The notes beneath the pieces were generated by a model. The model did not search any database and was not told the origin of the DNA. It saw nothing but the letters and a program-made list of their open reading frames with translations. Below, in pieces: positions 17,274 through 26,110 of a DNA stretch of 64,000 bases. The stretch is from the NCBI RefSeq assembly GCF_003344785.1, contig NZ_QPMK01000008.1, positions 96,373 through 160,372 of the forward strand, written 5' to 3'. Both the position numbers and the translations under genes were made by a program. Position 1 is the stretch's first letter; every line of letters starts with the position of its first letter. This DNA comes from Thalassococcus profundi (GTDB lineage: Bacteria > Pseudomonadota > Alphaproteobacteria > Rhodobacterales > Rhodobacteraceae).

Positions 17274-18107
17274 GTGATCGAAGCCCTGGAACCGAGACGA
17301 CTGAAAAAGGTAGAGCGGCGAGAGCAGATTCTGCTCGAGCTCAGGCTCAAGCCGCATGTTCGCGTCAGCGAGCTTGCAAGCCTGTTCGGCGTCACGACCG
17401 AGACGGTTCGTCGCGACATGGAAGAGATGAGCGAGGCCGGCCTGCTCAACCGAGCGCATGGCGGTGCTTCAGCGGCTGCACCCGGCATCCACCGCGACAT
17501 GGACGAGCGCCGCCTTGAACGTGTCGCGGAGCGCGAGAGGCTGGGGCGTTTCGCGGCCAGCCTCGTCTCGGATGGCGAGACGGTCATGATCGACGCCGGG
17601 ACAACGACGATGGAGTTTGCCCGTTCCCTTGCGTTCGCGGAACGACGCGTGACGGCTATCACGAACTCGCTTCAGGTGGCGATGGTCCTTGGTCAGAGCC
17701 AGGCCGCACAAGTGCGCCTCGCACCAGGCAAATACATGCAGCAGGAAGCTGCCGTGATTGGCACGGAAACCTGTGATTATCTTTCGGGCTTCAACGTAGA
17801 CGCCTGCTTTCTGGGGGCCGCGGGTCTGAGCGAGGCCGGTGTGACCGAAGCGGTCGAGGGGTTTGACGCCATCAAGCGAACGATGCTGCGCCAATCCGCG
17901 GCCCGACGCTTTCTGATCGACAGCAGCAAGTTCGGTCGCACGTATCTGTTCCGCATCGCCACGTGCGACGAGATCGGAACTTTGGTGACCGACGCTTTGC
18001 CTGAAGGCCCACTGGGAACTGCGATACGCGACACTTCAACAGAGATTCTCGTGGCTTCGGCTGGCCCGGTCTGCGTCGGAACGAAAAGGGCGCCGGCACC
18101 GCGTTGA
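17274..18107 (+). CDS. DeoR/GlpR-family transcriptional regulator
   Basis: From GTG 17274 the product is 277 aa. The N-terminal winged helix-turn-helix is clear (RREQILLELRLKPHVRVSELASLFGVTTETVRRDMEEM), followed by the sugar-phosphate sensing domain with ISDGETVMIDAGTTTMEFA-like and CFLGAAGLSEAGVTE motifs. The frame is open back to GTG 17172, but those 34 extra codons are AT-rich and read like promoter DNA. GlpR-type members sense glycerol 3-phosphate or a related phosphate, fitting the neighbouring phosphodiesterase remnant and transporter, which it probably controls. Confidence 0.85.
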   Translation: MIEALEPRRLKKVERREQILLELRLKPHVRVSELASLFGVTTETVRRDMEEMSEAGLLNRAHGGASAAAPGIHRDMDERRLERVAERERLGRFAASLVSDGETVMIDAGTTTMEFARSLAFAERRVTAITNSLQVAMVLGQSQAAQVRLAPGKYMQQEAAVIGTETCDYLSGFNVDACFLGAAGLSEAGVTEAVEGFDAIKRTMLRQSAARRFLIDSSKFGRTYLFRIATCDEIGTLVTDALPEGPLGTAIRDTSTEILVASAGPVCVGTKRAPAPR

Positions 18108-18114
18108 AGTCCAA

Positions 18115-18633
18115 ATGTGGAAGATGATAAGCGCTGTCCGGATGCAGAGAATGACGATGCTTAATACGATATGGTCCCAGTTCATAAAGCCGATCCTGAG
18201 ACGGCCGTCGCGGTATCAGGTCGCCGCCCTGTGCTTTCGCCGCGTGCGGGGTGAGTTTGAGCTTCTGCTCATTACCTCGCTTGAGACGCGCCGCTGGGTC
18301 CTTCCGAAAGGCTGGCCCAAGACCGGCTTCGATGCGGGCGGCGTCGCGCTAGAGGAGGCATGGGAAGAGGCTGGCGTGAAGCCTCGTGGAGGCAAGCCGA
18401 TGAAGATCGGTCGGTATCGCTATGACAAGCGTCTTCGAGGCGGCATACCGGTGCCAACCGACGTCGACGTTTATGCGATCGAGACCGAACTTCTTTACGA
18501 CGTTTACCCCGAAGCCGGTCGGCGTGAGCGCTGTTGGATGACGCCGCGCGACGCTGCGGCTGCCGTCGACGAGCCGGAACTGCAACGTCTCGTGTCAAAT
18601 GTCGATAATCTGCTTGTCCTTTCAACTCGATGA
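18115..18633 (+). CDS. NUDIX hydrolase, diphosphoinositol-polyphosphatase-like
   Basis: The product is up to 172 aa. The NUDIX helix is present in the form PKGWPKTGFDAGGVALEEAWEEAGV; the REXXEE core is EAWEEAG, with Arg replaced by Ala/Glu context, as in bacterial DIPP-like members. The family cleaves nucleoside diphosphate derivatives or inorganic/inositol pyrophosphates. Start is uncertain: ATGs at 18115, 18124, 18142, 18151 and 18157 are in frame, and none has a strong ribosome binding site. It lies 7 bases after the DeoR gene and 27 before the phosphate transporter. Confidence 0.8.
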   Translation: MWKMISAVRMQRMTMLNTIWSQFIKPILRRPSRYQVAALCFRRVRGEFELLLITSLETRRWVLPKGWPKTGFDAGGVALEEAWEEAGVKPRGGKPMKIGRYRYDKRLRGGIPVPTDVDVYAIETELLYDVYPEAGRRERCWMTPRDAAAAVDEPELQRLVSNVDNLLVLSTR

Positions 18634-18660
18634 GTTCTGTACCCTACGAAGAGATAGAAT

Positions 18661-20142
18661 ATGAGCGAGCAGGATAGATCCTACAGCTGGCAGACGCTCG
18701 ACCGGGACCTCAACCGGCTGTCGCGGCTCGAGGTGGCAACCATGTATGCCGCACGGCCACTCATTGGGGTCGGACTATCGCTTCTTTTCGTTGGCGTCGC
18801 TGCAATCGCTGCCGGACTGATCGTCGGCCAGACGCCGGGCGCGCTTTTCGTGGTAGTGGCGGCGGCGTTCGGTGCCTACATGGCACTGAACATCGGCGCC
18901 AATGACGTCGCCAACAACATGGGCCCGGCCGTCGGTGCGCGGGCCCTTTCAATGGCCGGCGCCATTGCCATCGCAGCCGTGTGTGAAAGCGCGGGGGCGC
19001 TTCTCGCCGGTGGCGACGTGGTGGACACGATTTCCAAGGGGATCGTTGCGCCCGAAAGTCTTGCCGATGGACAGGTGTTCGTCACCGCGATGATGGCGGC
19101 GCTGCTTTCTGCCGCGCTTTGGGTAAATCTCGCCACCTTCATCGGCGCGCCGGTCTCGACCACTCATTCCGTCGTCGGAGGGGTCATGGGGGCTGGGATC
19201 ACCGCTGCGGGTCTCGGCGCAGTCAGCTGGACGACGATGAGCGCGATCGCGGCAAGCTGGGTGATCTCGCCCGCGCTCGGCGGCGTTATTGCCGCAGCGA
19301 TGCTCGCCTTCATCAAGTGGAGAGTCATCTATGTCGAGGACAAGATCGCCGCGGCCCGGGTTTGGGTGCCGGTCCTCATCGGTCTCATGGCCGCCGCCTT
19401 CGCAAGCTATCTCGCGCTGAAGGGCCTGAAACGCGTCATGTCGATCGACCTCCCGACCGCCCTGTTGATCGGAGCCGCAATCGGCGCGCTCTGCACGCTC
19501 GTGGCAGTTCCGCTGATCCGCCACCAGGCACAGGGGCTCGAGAACCGTAACCGCTCTCTGAAGGTGCTGTTCCGCATGCCACTCGTCATATCGGCAGCGC
19601 TATTGTCCTTCGCACATGGTGCAAACGACGTTGCCAACGCGGTCGGTCCGCTCGCTGCCATCGTTTATGCGCAGGAAACCGGAGGCTCAGCCGCCGAAGT
19701 CACGATCCCCGTCTGGGTGATGCTGATCGGAGCGATCGGTATCTCGGTGGGCTTGATGTTGTTCGGACCGAAGCTGATCCGGATGGTCGGCAATCAGATC
19801 ACCAAGCTGAACCCGATGCGTGCCTATTGCGTCGCGCTATCGGCCGCCGTCACCGTAATCGCGGCCTCGTGGCTCGGTCTTCCCGTCAGCTCGACACATA
19901 TCGCCGTCGGCGGGGTCTTCGGCGTAGGGTTCTTCCGCGAATGGCACGCGGAACGGCGGGCGCGTATGATCCAGCAAGCGCGCCCGCCGGCGCAACGCGT
20001 TCCGAGCGAAGAGCGCCGCCGCCGCAAGCTGGTCCGACGCTCGCACTTTCTTACGATTGCGGCAGCTTGGCTCGTTACCGTTCCGGCGGCAGCGGGGCTT
20101 TCGGCGTTGTGCTACCTGGCTCTGTCGTTCTTTCCCGCCTGA
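18661..20142 (+). CDS. pit: Inorganic phosphate transporter, Pit family
   Basis: The 493-aa membrane protein has the two inverted PiT signatures, GANDVANNMGPAVG (about residue 80) and GANDVANAVGPLAA (about residue 320), each followed by a PVSTTH or PVSSTH motif. About ten to twelve hydrophobic segments flank a short central loop. Pit proteins take up metal-phosphate by proton symport at low affinity. With the upstream transporter, phosphatase and NUDIX genes it makes a coherent phosphate-acquisition block. Confidence 0.92.
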   Translation: MSEQDRSYSWQTLDRDLNRLSRLEVATMYAARPLIGVGLSLLFVGVAAIAAGLIVGQTPGALFVVVAAAFGAYMALNIGANDVANNMGPAVGARALSMAGAIAIAAVCESAGALLAGGDVVDTISKGIVAPESLADGQVFVTAMMAALLSAALWVNLATFIGAPVSTTHSVVGGVMGAGITAAGLGAVSWTTMSAIAASWVISPALGGVIAAAMLAFIKWRVIYVEDKIAAARVWVPVLIGLMAAAFASYLALKGLKRVMSIDLPTALLIGAAIGALCTLVAVPLIRHQAQGLENRNRSLKVLFRMPLVISAALLSFAHGANDVANAVGPLAAIVYAQETGGSAAEVTIPVWVMLIGAIGISVGLMLFGPKLIRMVGNQITKLNPMRAYCVALSAAVTVIAASWLGLPVSSTHIAVGGVFGVGFFREWHAERRARMIQQARPPAQRVPSEERRRRKLVRRSHFLTIAAAWLVTVPAAAGLSALCYLALSFFPA

Positions 20143-20350
20143 CACTCACATCGTCACGCTCGAAATGGCGCACTCGGGGACGTCCAGATCACCCTCTGAC
20201 CGAAACTGTCCGTGGTCGCGGGGAAGGCTGAGGAGATGCGCGACTGGCAAGTAGGTCTGTGTAGCTAGAGTTCATACCGCCCGACCCAACGGCCTGTGGA
20301 AATATCTGAAACGGTAATTCCTCGACACCGACGCGGCGATACGTACGATC

Positions 20351-20869
20351 TCATTCCCGTTGCCAGATCGCTCGGCAGCGGGCGCTGGAGAAATGGCGCA
20401 GAAGGGCGATCAGGAGCGGATTGCGCGCCACTTGCGCGATCGGCTGGTGAAAAGCGTCATCCGCACGCTCGCAAGCCGCGCGGTAGCGTGCCGCCCGTCC
20501 CTCGGCGACGCGCCGGCGCAAGAGGTCGATGTCGCCCGGCATGCGCCGCATCGCGGCCGCCGCCGCGACCTGCGGTTCGAGCAATCGCCGCGCGTCCATC
20601 AGATCGGCGGGAGAGGTCGCCTCCAGTAGCGGCGTGTCCTTTACCGGGCGGCCCAGAGGGGCCCGCCCCCGGAGCGTTCCCTGACCGACATGCCGCCAGA
20701 TCTCTCCTTCGGCCTCGGGCGCGGCCAATACTGCGCGAAGGGTTTCCCGGCTGCACCTGACGAGATCTTTCAGCACGCGCTCCGGCGGCAGGCGATCTCC
20801 CGCGGCAGGCGCACACTCCTCGAGAACGCGCCACAGTCGATCCCGCGCCACCTGTTTGTCCATTCGCAT
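20351..20869 (-). pseudogene. GntR/FadR-family regulator, 3'-truncated
   Basis: The 172-aa frame has a winged helix-turn-helix (ERVLKDLVRCSRETLRAVLAAPEAEG) and the start of an FCD ligand domain (LLEPQVAAAAAMRRMPGDIDLL ... DDAFHQPIAQVARNPLL). FadR-type regulators have about 220-250 residues. Here the frame stops after IWQRE, without the last helices and the second metal-binding histidines. The following DNA does not restore the domain in another frame that I can see. It is probably non-functional. Confidence 0.55.
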
Positions 20870-21089
20870 GCTGCTCTCCAGGGCACGCCGAATTACGGAC
20901 CTCGCTCTCGCAAAGGCAAGGAGTAGGATGTTTCCGTGTCGGCGCGTTCAGCGAAATCCTGACCTTGGCCGTGGGGCGAGTCCGGGACCCGTGTCCTTTT
21001 TTCGAGTATGGCCGTTCACTTTCCGCCACTCAATAAGGCATGCTCCGGAAAATTCGCGTAATACTTCGGCGCCTTAGGAGTCCTCCCAC

Positions 21090-22202
21090 TTGCGAGCGTG
21101 GCATCATCTCTACCCGGCTCTGCCGGGATTGCATGGCCGCGAGCAGTTGCGAGCCGGCATCGGCGCGCTGATCGGGATCAGCCTGTGCGCCCTCGTGGTA
21201 AATCTCGGAGCCAGTCTTGGGGTGTCACCGCTGTATCTCGTTGCTCCCCTTGGGGCGACGGCGGTGCTGGTCTTCTGCGTTCCGAACTCGCCTCTTGCCC
21301 AGCCGTGGTCGGCGATTGTCGGGAATGTCACATCGGCGCTCGCCGCGCTCGCGGTGATCCAGATTGTTCCCGCCCCTTGGTCGGCTGGTGTCGCAGTCGG
21401 CGCAGCGATCACCGTGATGATGTTCGTTCGGGCCCTGCACCCGCCGGGAGGGGCCGTCGCGTTGCTGACCGCGCTCGATGCGGCCCCGGCTCTGAATACG
21501 GGGCCGCTCTTTGCAGTGATGCCGGTCGGGCTGACCACCGCCGTGCTTGTCCTCGCCGCCATAGTCTATAACAGGGCCACTGGGCGGGTGTATCCGTTCA
21601 GACAGCCCGACACTGAAACCGCAGATGAGCCGGAGCAACGGCTCGGTATGTCGTCCGAGCAGCTCGGCCAATTGCTCGAACGATTCAACCAGTCGACAAA
21701 CGTTGGTGTTGCCGATCTCGGCCGATTGCTGGCCGCGGCCGAAGCCGAGGCGACACGGCATCGGTTCGACGGCACGACCTGCGGCGACGTCATGACCACC
21801 GGCCTTATCACGGTGCGCCCCGAAACGCCGCTCCCGGAGGCCGCGCGACTCTTCCGAAGCCATGCGATCAAAAGTCTCCCGGTCGTGAACCCCGACATGC
21901 GATTGCGCGGCCTGATGCTCCAAGGGGATCTCCTCGAAGCCGTAGAGTTGAAGGGGCGTCTTGCCGCACTGTGGCATCTCTCGCCCCGCCGCAGCGTGTC
22001 GAAGGTTATGCGCCCGGCTGTTCGGGCCGTGTCTCATGATCTCCCCGTCGGCGCGCTTCTCAACCGACTGGCGACGCAGGGAAGCGAGGTCATTCCCGTG
22101 ACAAAAGACGGCCGCCTCGTCGGTATTCTCACCCGTTCCGACATCATCGGGTTGCTACTTTATGGGGCGGAGGACCGTCCGGCGGCGCAAGCGCCCGCTT
22201 GA
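21090..22202 (+). CDS. HPP-family membrane protein with CBS pair
   Basis: The 370-aa protein starts with TTG at 21090, preceded by TAGGAG at 9 bases. The first 165 residues have five or six membrane helices with the family's signature motif in RALHPPGGAVALLTA. Residues about 230-360 form two CBS domains (VMTTGLITVRPETPLPEAARLFRSHAIKSLPVV and VMRPAVRAVSHDLPVGALLNRLATQGSEVIPV), which in other proteins bind adenosyl ligands. Some HPP proteins transport nitrite, but the substrate here is unknown. Confidence 0.85.
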   Translation: MRAWHHLYPALPGLHGREQLRAGIGALIGISLCALVVNLGASLGVSPLYLVAPLGATAVLVFCVPNSPLAQPWSAIVGNVTSALAALAVIQIVPAPWSAGVAVGAAITVMMFVRALHPPGGAVALLTALDAAPALNTGPLFAVMPVGLTTAVLVLAAIVYNRATGRVYPFRQPDTETADEPEQRLGMSSEQLGQLLERFNQSTNVGVADLGRLLAAAEAEATRHRFDGTTCGDVMTTGLITVRPETPLPEAARLFRSHAIKSLPVVNPDMRLRGLMLQGDLLEAVELKGRLAALWHLSPRRSVSKVMRPAVRAVSHDLPVGALLNRLATQGSEVIPVTKDGRLVGILTRSDIIGLLLYGAEDRPAAQAPA

Positions 22203-22304
22203 AAAATCGGTGCGCCAATCCCATCATGGAGGTAGGCGAGGACGACCTTGCCCGGCCAAACGGTCAACACGCGGGACGGCCCGACTTACAATCGGAGCCC
22301 TTCC

Positions 22305-22733
22305 ATGCGCAGCACCGCAGACCGTATCCGTCAGGCAGTGAGCTTCGAGCTCCTTGGCATCATGATCGTCACGCCTCTCTTCGCCTGGGTCTTCAATCAC
22401 CCCATGGGAGACATGGGTGTCCTGGTCGTGCTCGGCGCCACAGCCGCGACGGCATGGAACTATCTCTTCAATCTGGGTTTCGACCACCTCCTGCACTGGT
22501 GCAGAGGTGACATCCGCAAGACAATGCTCCTCCGGGTCGGTCACGCGTTGCTTTTTGAGGCGACCTTGCTCGTCCTCCTGCTTCCGATCTTCGCGTGGTG
22601 GCTGGACACCTCGCTGATTGCCGTGTTGGCAATGGAGCTCTCGTTCGCGGTCTTTTACATGATTTACGCCTTCGTCTTCACCTGGGGCTACGATACCCTG
22701 TTCCCCCCGCAGAGAGCCCAAGGAGCGGCGTAA
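22305..22733 (+). CDS. PACE-type efflux membrane protein
   Basis: The 142-aa protein has four membrane helices in two repeated bacterial transmembrane pairs, each with a short basic loop (FNLGFDHLLHWCRGD and YAFVFTWGYDTLFP). This matches the proteobacterial antimicrobial compound efflux family (AceI type), which exports biguanides or short-chain diamines. ATG 22305 has CGGAG upstream; the longer frame from 22248 lacks one. Native substrate is unknown. Confidence 0.82.
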   Translation: MRSTADRIRQAVSFELLGIMIVTPLFAWVFNHPMGDMGVLVVLGATAATAWNYLFNLGFDHLLHWCRGDIRKTMLLRVGHALLFEATLLVLLLPIFAWWLDTSLIAVLAMELSFAVFYMIYAFVFTWGYDTLFPPQRAQGAA

Positions 22734-22735
22734 CG

Positions 22736-23383
22736 ATGGAAAGCGAATACGAGAGCGGGGATGCACCTTGCTTTGGCCCTCTGCTGGTCGACGGGCATCC
22801 GGTCGATCCCGATACGGCACGCGATGTGGCGCGGTTCAGGCGCGCCGAACGTGCGCGACTTGTAACGGCACGTGCATTGCCATCGGAGGAGCGCGAGGAG
22901 GCGACGGCCGCCCTGATTGACGGCCTCGACCGGATCGTCGCCCTTGAGCAAGGCATGACTGTTGCAGCCTACTGGCCGATCCGGGGCGAACCGGATTTGC
23001 GTCCCTGGATGCAAAGGGTTCATGACGCCGGAGCGCATGTCCTGCTACCCGTCGTGATCGAGGAGCACACGCCGCTGGAATTCCGCACATGGTCTCCGGA
23101 CAGCCGGATGGCGCGGGGCGTCTGGAACATCCTCGTGCCTGCTCACGGCGCGCCACGCCGGCCCGATGTCGTCATCGCGCCGCTGGTCGGCGTCGATAAG
23201 GCTCTCTACCGTCTTGGCAATGGCGGCGGTTATTATGACTGCTCGCTCATTCGGATGGACCCGAAGCCGCGCATCATCGGCGTCGGGTTTTCCGGATGCT
23301 CCCTGCCGACGATCTATCCCATGCCCTGGGACGTGCCGATGGACGACGTGCTCCTGTCGGACGGCACACATCTGACAAGATAG
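22736..23383 (+). CDS. 5-formyltetrahydrofolate cyclo-ligase family protein
   Basis: The 215-aa protein has the family's substrate and ATP motifs: TVAAYWPIRGEPDLRPW, then VVIAPLVGVDKALYRLGNGGGYYDCSL, the glycine-rich ATP/phosphate motif (usually G-G-G-Y-Y-D-R). The DR pair is DC here, so one basic residue is changed. The enzyme makes 5,10-methenyl-THF from 5-formyl-THF with ATP. AAGGAGC lies 10 bases before the ATG, inside the end of the PACE gene. Confidence 0.82.
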   Translation: MESEYESGDAPCFGPLLVDGHPVDPDTARDVARFRRAERARLVTARALPSEEREEATAALIDGLDRIVALEQGMTVAAYWPIRGEPDLRPWMQRVHDAGAHVLLPVVIEEHTPLEFRTWSPDSRMARGVWNILVPAHGAPRRPDVVIAPLVGVDKALYRLGNGGGYYDCSLIRMDPKPRIIGVGFSGCSLPTIYPMPWDVPMDDVLLSDGTHLTR

Positions 23384-23403
23384 ACCTCCGGCACAGGCGC
23401 CTG

Positions 23404-23763
23404 TCAGATCACGAAGAACACTATCGTCAACACCGCGCCGATCCCCACGATCAGGGCGCGGAGGTATTCGGTGTGTCTTATCCGTCGCGCCTGCCGCGCG
23501 TCGACATATCCTCCCAGCGCGGTCGAGAGAGCGAGGATTGCAGCCGAGTCCCAGGCGATCAATCCGGCGGTCGCGTAAGTCGTGACCGAGACCAAAGAGA
23601 GCACCGCGGAGAGCAGGTTCTTCAAACCGTTCATGCCATGCAGGTTCTGGAAGCCGATGAGGCCGAACACCGCGAGCAGCATGAGTCCCAAGCCTCCGTT
23701 GAACTCGCCGCCGTAGCCTGCAACGAGGAAGATCGCGACAGCCGACAGAACCGCACCGATCCT
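23404..23763 (-). pseudogene. TSUP (TauE/SafE) sulfite-exporter-like protein, C-terminal fragment
   Basis: About 120 residues match the second half of TSUP membrane proteins: FLVAGYGGEFNGGLGLMLLAVFGL, NGLKNLLSAVLSLVSV, AILALSTALGGYVDARQARRI and a final hydrophobic helix. The 5' half is missing. The homology stops near 23760 exactly where a DctM fragment begins on the other strand, so the gene was cut by a recombination event. Confidence 0.75.
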
Positions 23764-24363
23764 CCCTTCCTGATCCGGGGGGCGGTGACCAGCGGCGCCG
23801 CAACCGCTACCGAGGTCTCGACCATCGCAGTCGTCTATTCGCTGGTCATAGGGTCTATCATCTATGGCGGTATTGACATGAAGAGCCTCTACCGGATGCT
23901 GGTCGAGACTGCGGCCATGAGCGGGGCGATCCTTCTGATCTTGGGAACCGCGCTGTCCATGGCCTGGGTGATCACTCAGGCTGGCGTTGGCCAGAGTCTC
24001 GCCGATTTCGCCACCAGCCTGCCGGGTGGCAGCGTGTCGTTCCTGATGTTGTCCATCGTAATCTTCATGGTCCTGGGCTGCGTTCTGGAGGGCCTTCCGG
24101 CACTGGTCTTGATGTCGCCCCTGATGTTGCCAATCGCCAGCGACATGGGCCTGAACGAGATCCACTATGCCATGGTGGTCGTTGTCTCCATGAACATCGG
24201 TCTGATGACACCGCCCGTGGGTATCGGGTTCTATTTGGCCTGCCGGATCGGCAATGTGTCTCCAGACAAGGCTGTCTGGGCGGTATGGCTCTATATGTTT
24301 GCGCTGCTCGGTGGCCTTCTGCTCATTGCCGCGGTGCCCGCGATCTCGACGGCTTTCCTGTGA
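23764..24363 (+). pseudogene. dctM: TRAP transporter large permease (DctM), C-terminal half
   Basis: From PFLIRGAVTSGAATATEVSTIAV to the stop, about 200 residues match the C-terminal half of DctM: FMVLGCVLEGLPALVLMSPLMLPIA, NIGLMTPPVGIGFYLACRIG and a final helix. The N-terminal 200 or more residues and both TRAP partner subunits are absent. The left border is a blunt junction with the TSUP fragment. The stop overlaps the next gene's start (TGATG), so the 3' side keeps its original operon. Confidence 0.82.
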
Positions 24364-25247
24364 TGTCCGATGCGTTCCGCAGTACCGCGCCGACCGGTCA
24401 CCGATTTTCCGGCAAGGTCATCGTGGTGGTCGGGGCCGGCCGGCCGAAGGAAGGATGGTCCAACGGCGCGGCAGCGGCTGCCGCCTATGCGTCCGAAGGT
24501 GGGGCTGTTGCCTGCATTGATCGCGATGGCACGGCAGCGATGCGGATCGCCAAGCTGATTCAGGAGGCCGGCGGCACGGCTCTGTCGCTCACCGCCGACG
24601 CCACCGATCTGGCATCTATGGACCGGGCGGTGCAGGAGGTGGTGCGCGCCTGGGGCCAGACCGACGTTTTGCACAACAACGTGGGTGCCACGATCATGGG
24701 TGGTCCCGCGGAACTGAGCGAGGCCGACTACATCCGCGGTATCGAAATGAATCTCGGCACGGTTTGGCGCAGCAGCAAATTGGTCCTTCCGCAAATGGTG
24801 AAGGCTGGTCGCGGCGCGATCGTCAATATCTCGTCGCTCGCGGCGATCCGCTGGACCGGCTACGAATACTTCGCCTATTCCGCCGCCAAGGCCGCGGTGA
24901 ACCACGCGACGGTCACCATGGCGTTGCAATACGGCCGGCAGGGGATCCGGGCGAACTGCGTGATGCCCGGGGTCATCCACACCCCGCTGGTCTATCGTGA
25001 GATCGCCGGCACTTACGGGTCGGTCGAGGAGATGCGCGCTGCCCGGGCCGCGATGGTCCCTTGCGGCTTCGCCGGGCGTCCGCAGGGCGTGGCCGCAGCC
25101 GCCCTGTTCCTGGCATCGGACGATGCCCGCTTCATCAACGGTGTCTGCATCCCGGTCGACGGCGGGCAGCACGCCAGCGCCGCGGGCGCACCCCATTCAC
25201 ACTCTTCGCAGTTTGAACCGCCGGAAGGCGTGTCTGCACAAACCTGA
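24363..25247 (+). CDS. SDR-family oxidoreductase
   Basis: The 294-aa short-chain dehydrogenase has a variant nucleotide-binding loop (VVVGAGRPKEGWSNGAA), the NNVG motif in HNNVGATIMGG, catalytic Ser in VNISSLAA and YxxxK in YSAAK. The long glycine loop and the extended N- and C-termini differ from the second SDR of this operon. Start overlaps the DctM stop (TGATG). Substrate unknown; the split transketolase that follows suggests a keto-sugar or short sugar acid. Confidence 0.85.
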   Translation: MSDAFRSTAPTGHRFSGKVIVVVGAGRPKEGWSNGAAAAAAYASEGGAVACIDRDGTAAMRIAKLIQEAGGTALSLTADATDLASMDRAVQEVVRAWGQTDVLHNNVGATIMGGPAELSEADYIRGIEMNLGTVWRSSKLVLPQMVKAGRGAIVNISSLAAIRWTGYEYFAYSAAKAAVNHATVTMALQYGRQGIRANCVMPGVIHTPLVYREIAGTYGSVEEMRAARAAMVPCGFAGRPQGVAAAALFLASDDARFINGVCIPVDGGQHASAAGAPHSHSSQFEPPEGVSAQT

Positions 25248-25264
25248 AATCGAAAGGAAACGCG

Positions 25265-26110
25265 ATGGTTCAGGAGGCCAAGCTCCACAACAGCCAACTT
25301 GCCGAACGGGCCGGACGTGTCCGGCGCAACGCGCTGGTCATGGCAGAAACGCAGGGGCAGGGATACATTGCTCAAGCCCTAGGTGTCGCCGATGTCCTGT
25401 CGGTAGCATATTTTCACGCGATGCAAGTTCGGCCGGAGCAACCAGAATGGGAAGAGCGCGATCGGTTCCTGCTGTCCGTCGGCCACTACGGCATCGCGCA
25501 CTACGCCGTCCCGGCCGAAGCGGGCTACTTCCCCGAGGACGAGCTGACCACCTACGCCGCCGACGATAGCCGCTTGCCGATGTCGGGCATGACCTCGTAT
25601 ACGCCCGGCGCCGAGATGTCGGGCGGGTCGATCGGCCTTGGCCTGCCAATGGCCGTTGGCATGAGCATGGGCCTGAAGCGAAAGGGCTCCAAGTCTTTTG
25701 TCTACATACTGATGGGCGACGGGGAATTGGCCGAGGGCCCGACCTGGGAGGCCGCGATCTCGGCCGCGAACTACGGTCTGGGCAACATCATTGCCCCGGT
25801 AGACTTCAACCAGGTGCAGGCCGACGGGCCGTCGATGAAAGTGATGAATACAGAGCCTGTCGTCGACAAGTTCGAGGCGTTCGGTTTCTACGTCCAGCGC
25901 GTAGACGGGAACGATCTGCCGAGCCTGGTTGCAGCCTTCGACAACGCCCGCGAGCACCCAGAGCCAAAGCCCCGCATCATAATCTGCGACACCAAGATGG
26001 GCTGTGGCGTCGATTTTCTCGAAGGGCGCGAGAAAAGTCATTTCATCTGTCTCGGAGATGACGACTGGAAACGCGCCTACGCGGCGCTGGGCGAGAGGAG
26101 CAAGGCATGA
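25265..26110 (+). CDS. Transketolase, N-terminal (thiamine-diphosphate) subunit
   Basis: The 281-aa protein is the TPP-binding half of a split transketolase. It has the GDGELAEGPTWEAA motif with a downstream NQ in VDFNQVQADGPS, equal to the GDG...N TPP motif, and a HYGIAHYAVPAE segment with the catalytic-region histidines. It overlaps the C-terminal subunit gene by 4 bases (ATGA). Split transketolases in catabolic operons often act on unusual ketoses instead of the pentose phosphate cycle. Confidence 0.9.
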   Translation: MVQEAKLHNSQLAERAGRVRRNALVMAETQGQGYIAQALGVADVLSVAYFHAMQVRPEQPEWEERDRFLLSVGHYGIAHYAVPAEAGYFPEDELTTYAADDSRLPMSGMTSYTPGAEMSGGSIGLGLPMAVGMSMGLKRKGSKSFVYILMGDGELAEGPTWEAAISAANYGLGNIIAPVDFNQVQADGPSMKVMNTEPVVDKFEAFGFYVQRVDGNDLPSLVAAFDNAREHPEPKPRIIICDTKMGCGVDFLEGREKSHFICLGDDDWKRAYAALGERSKA

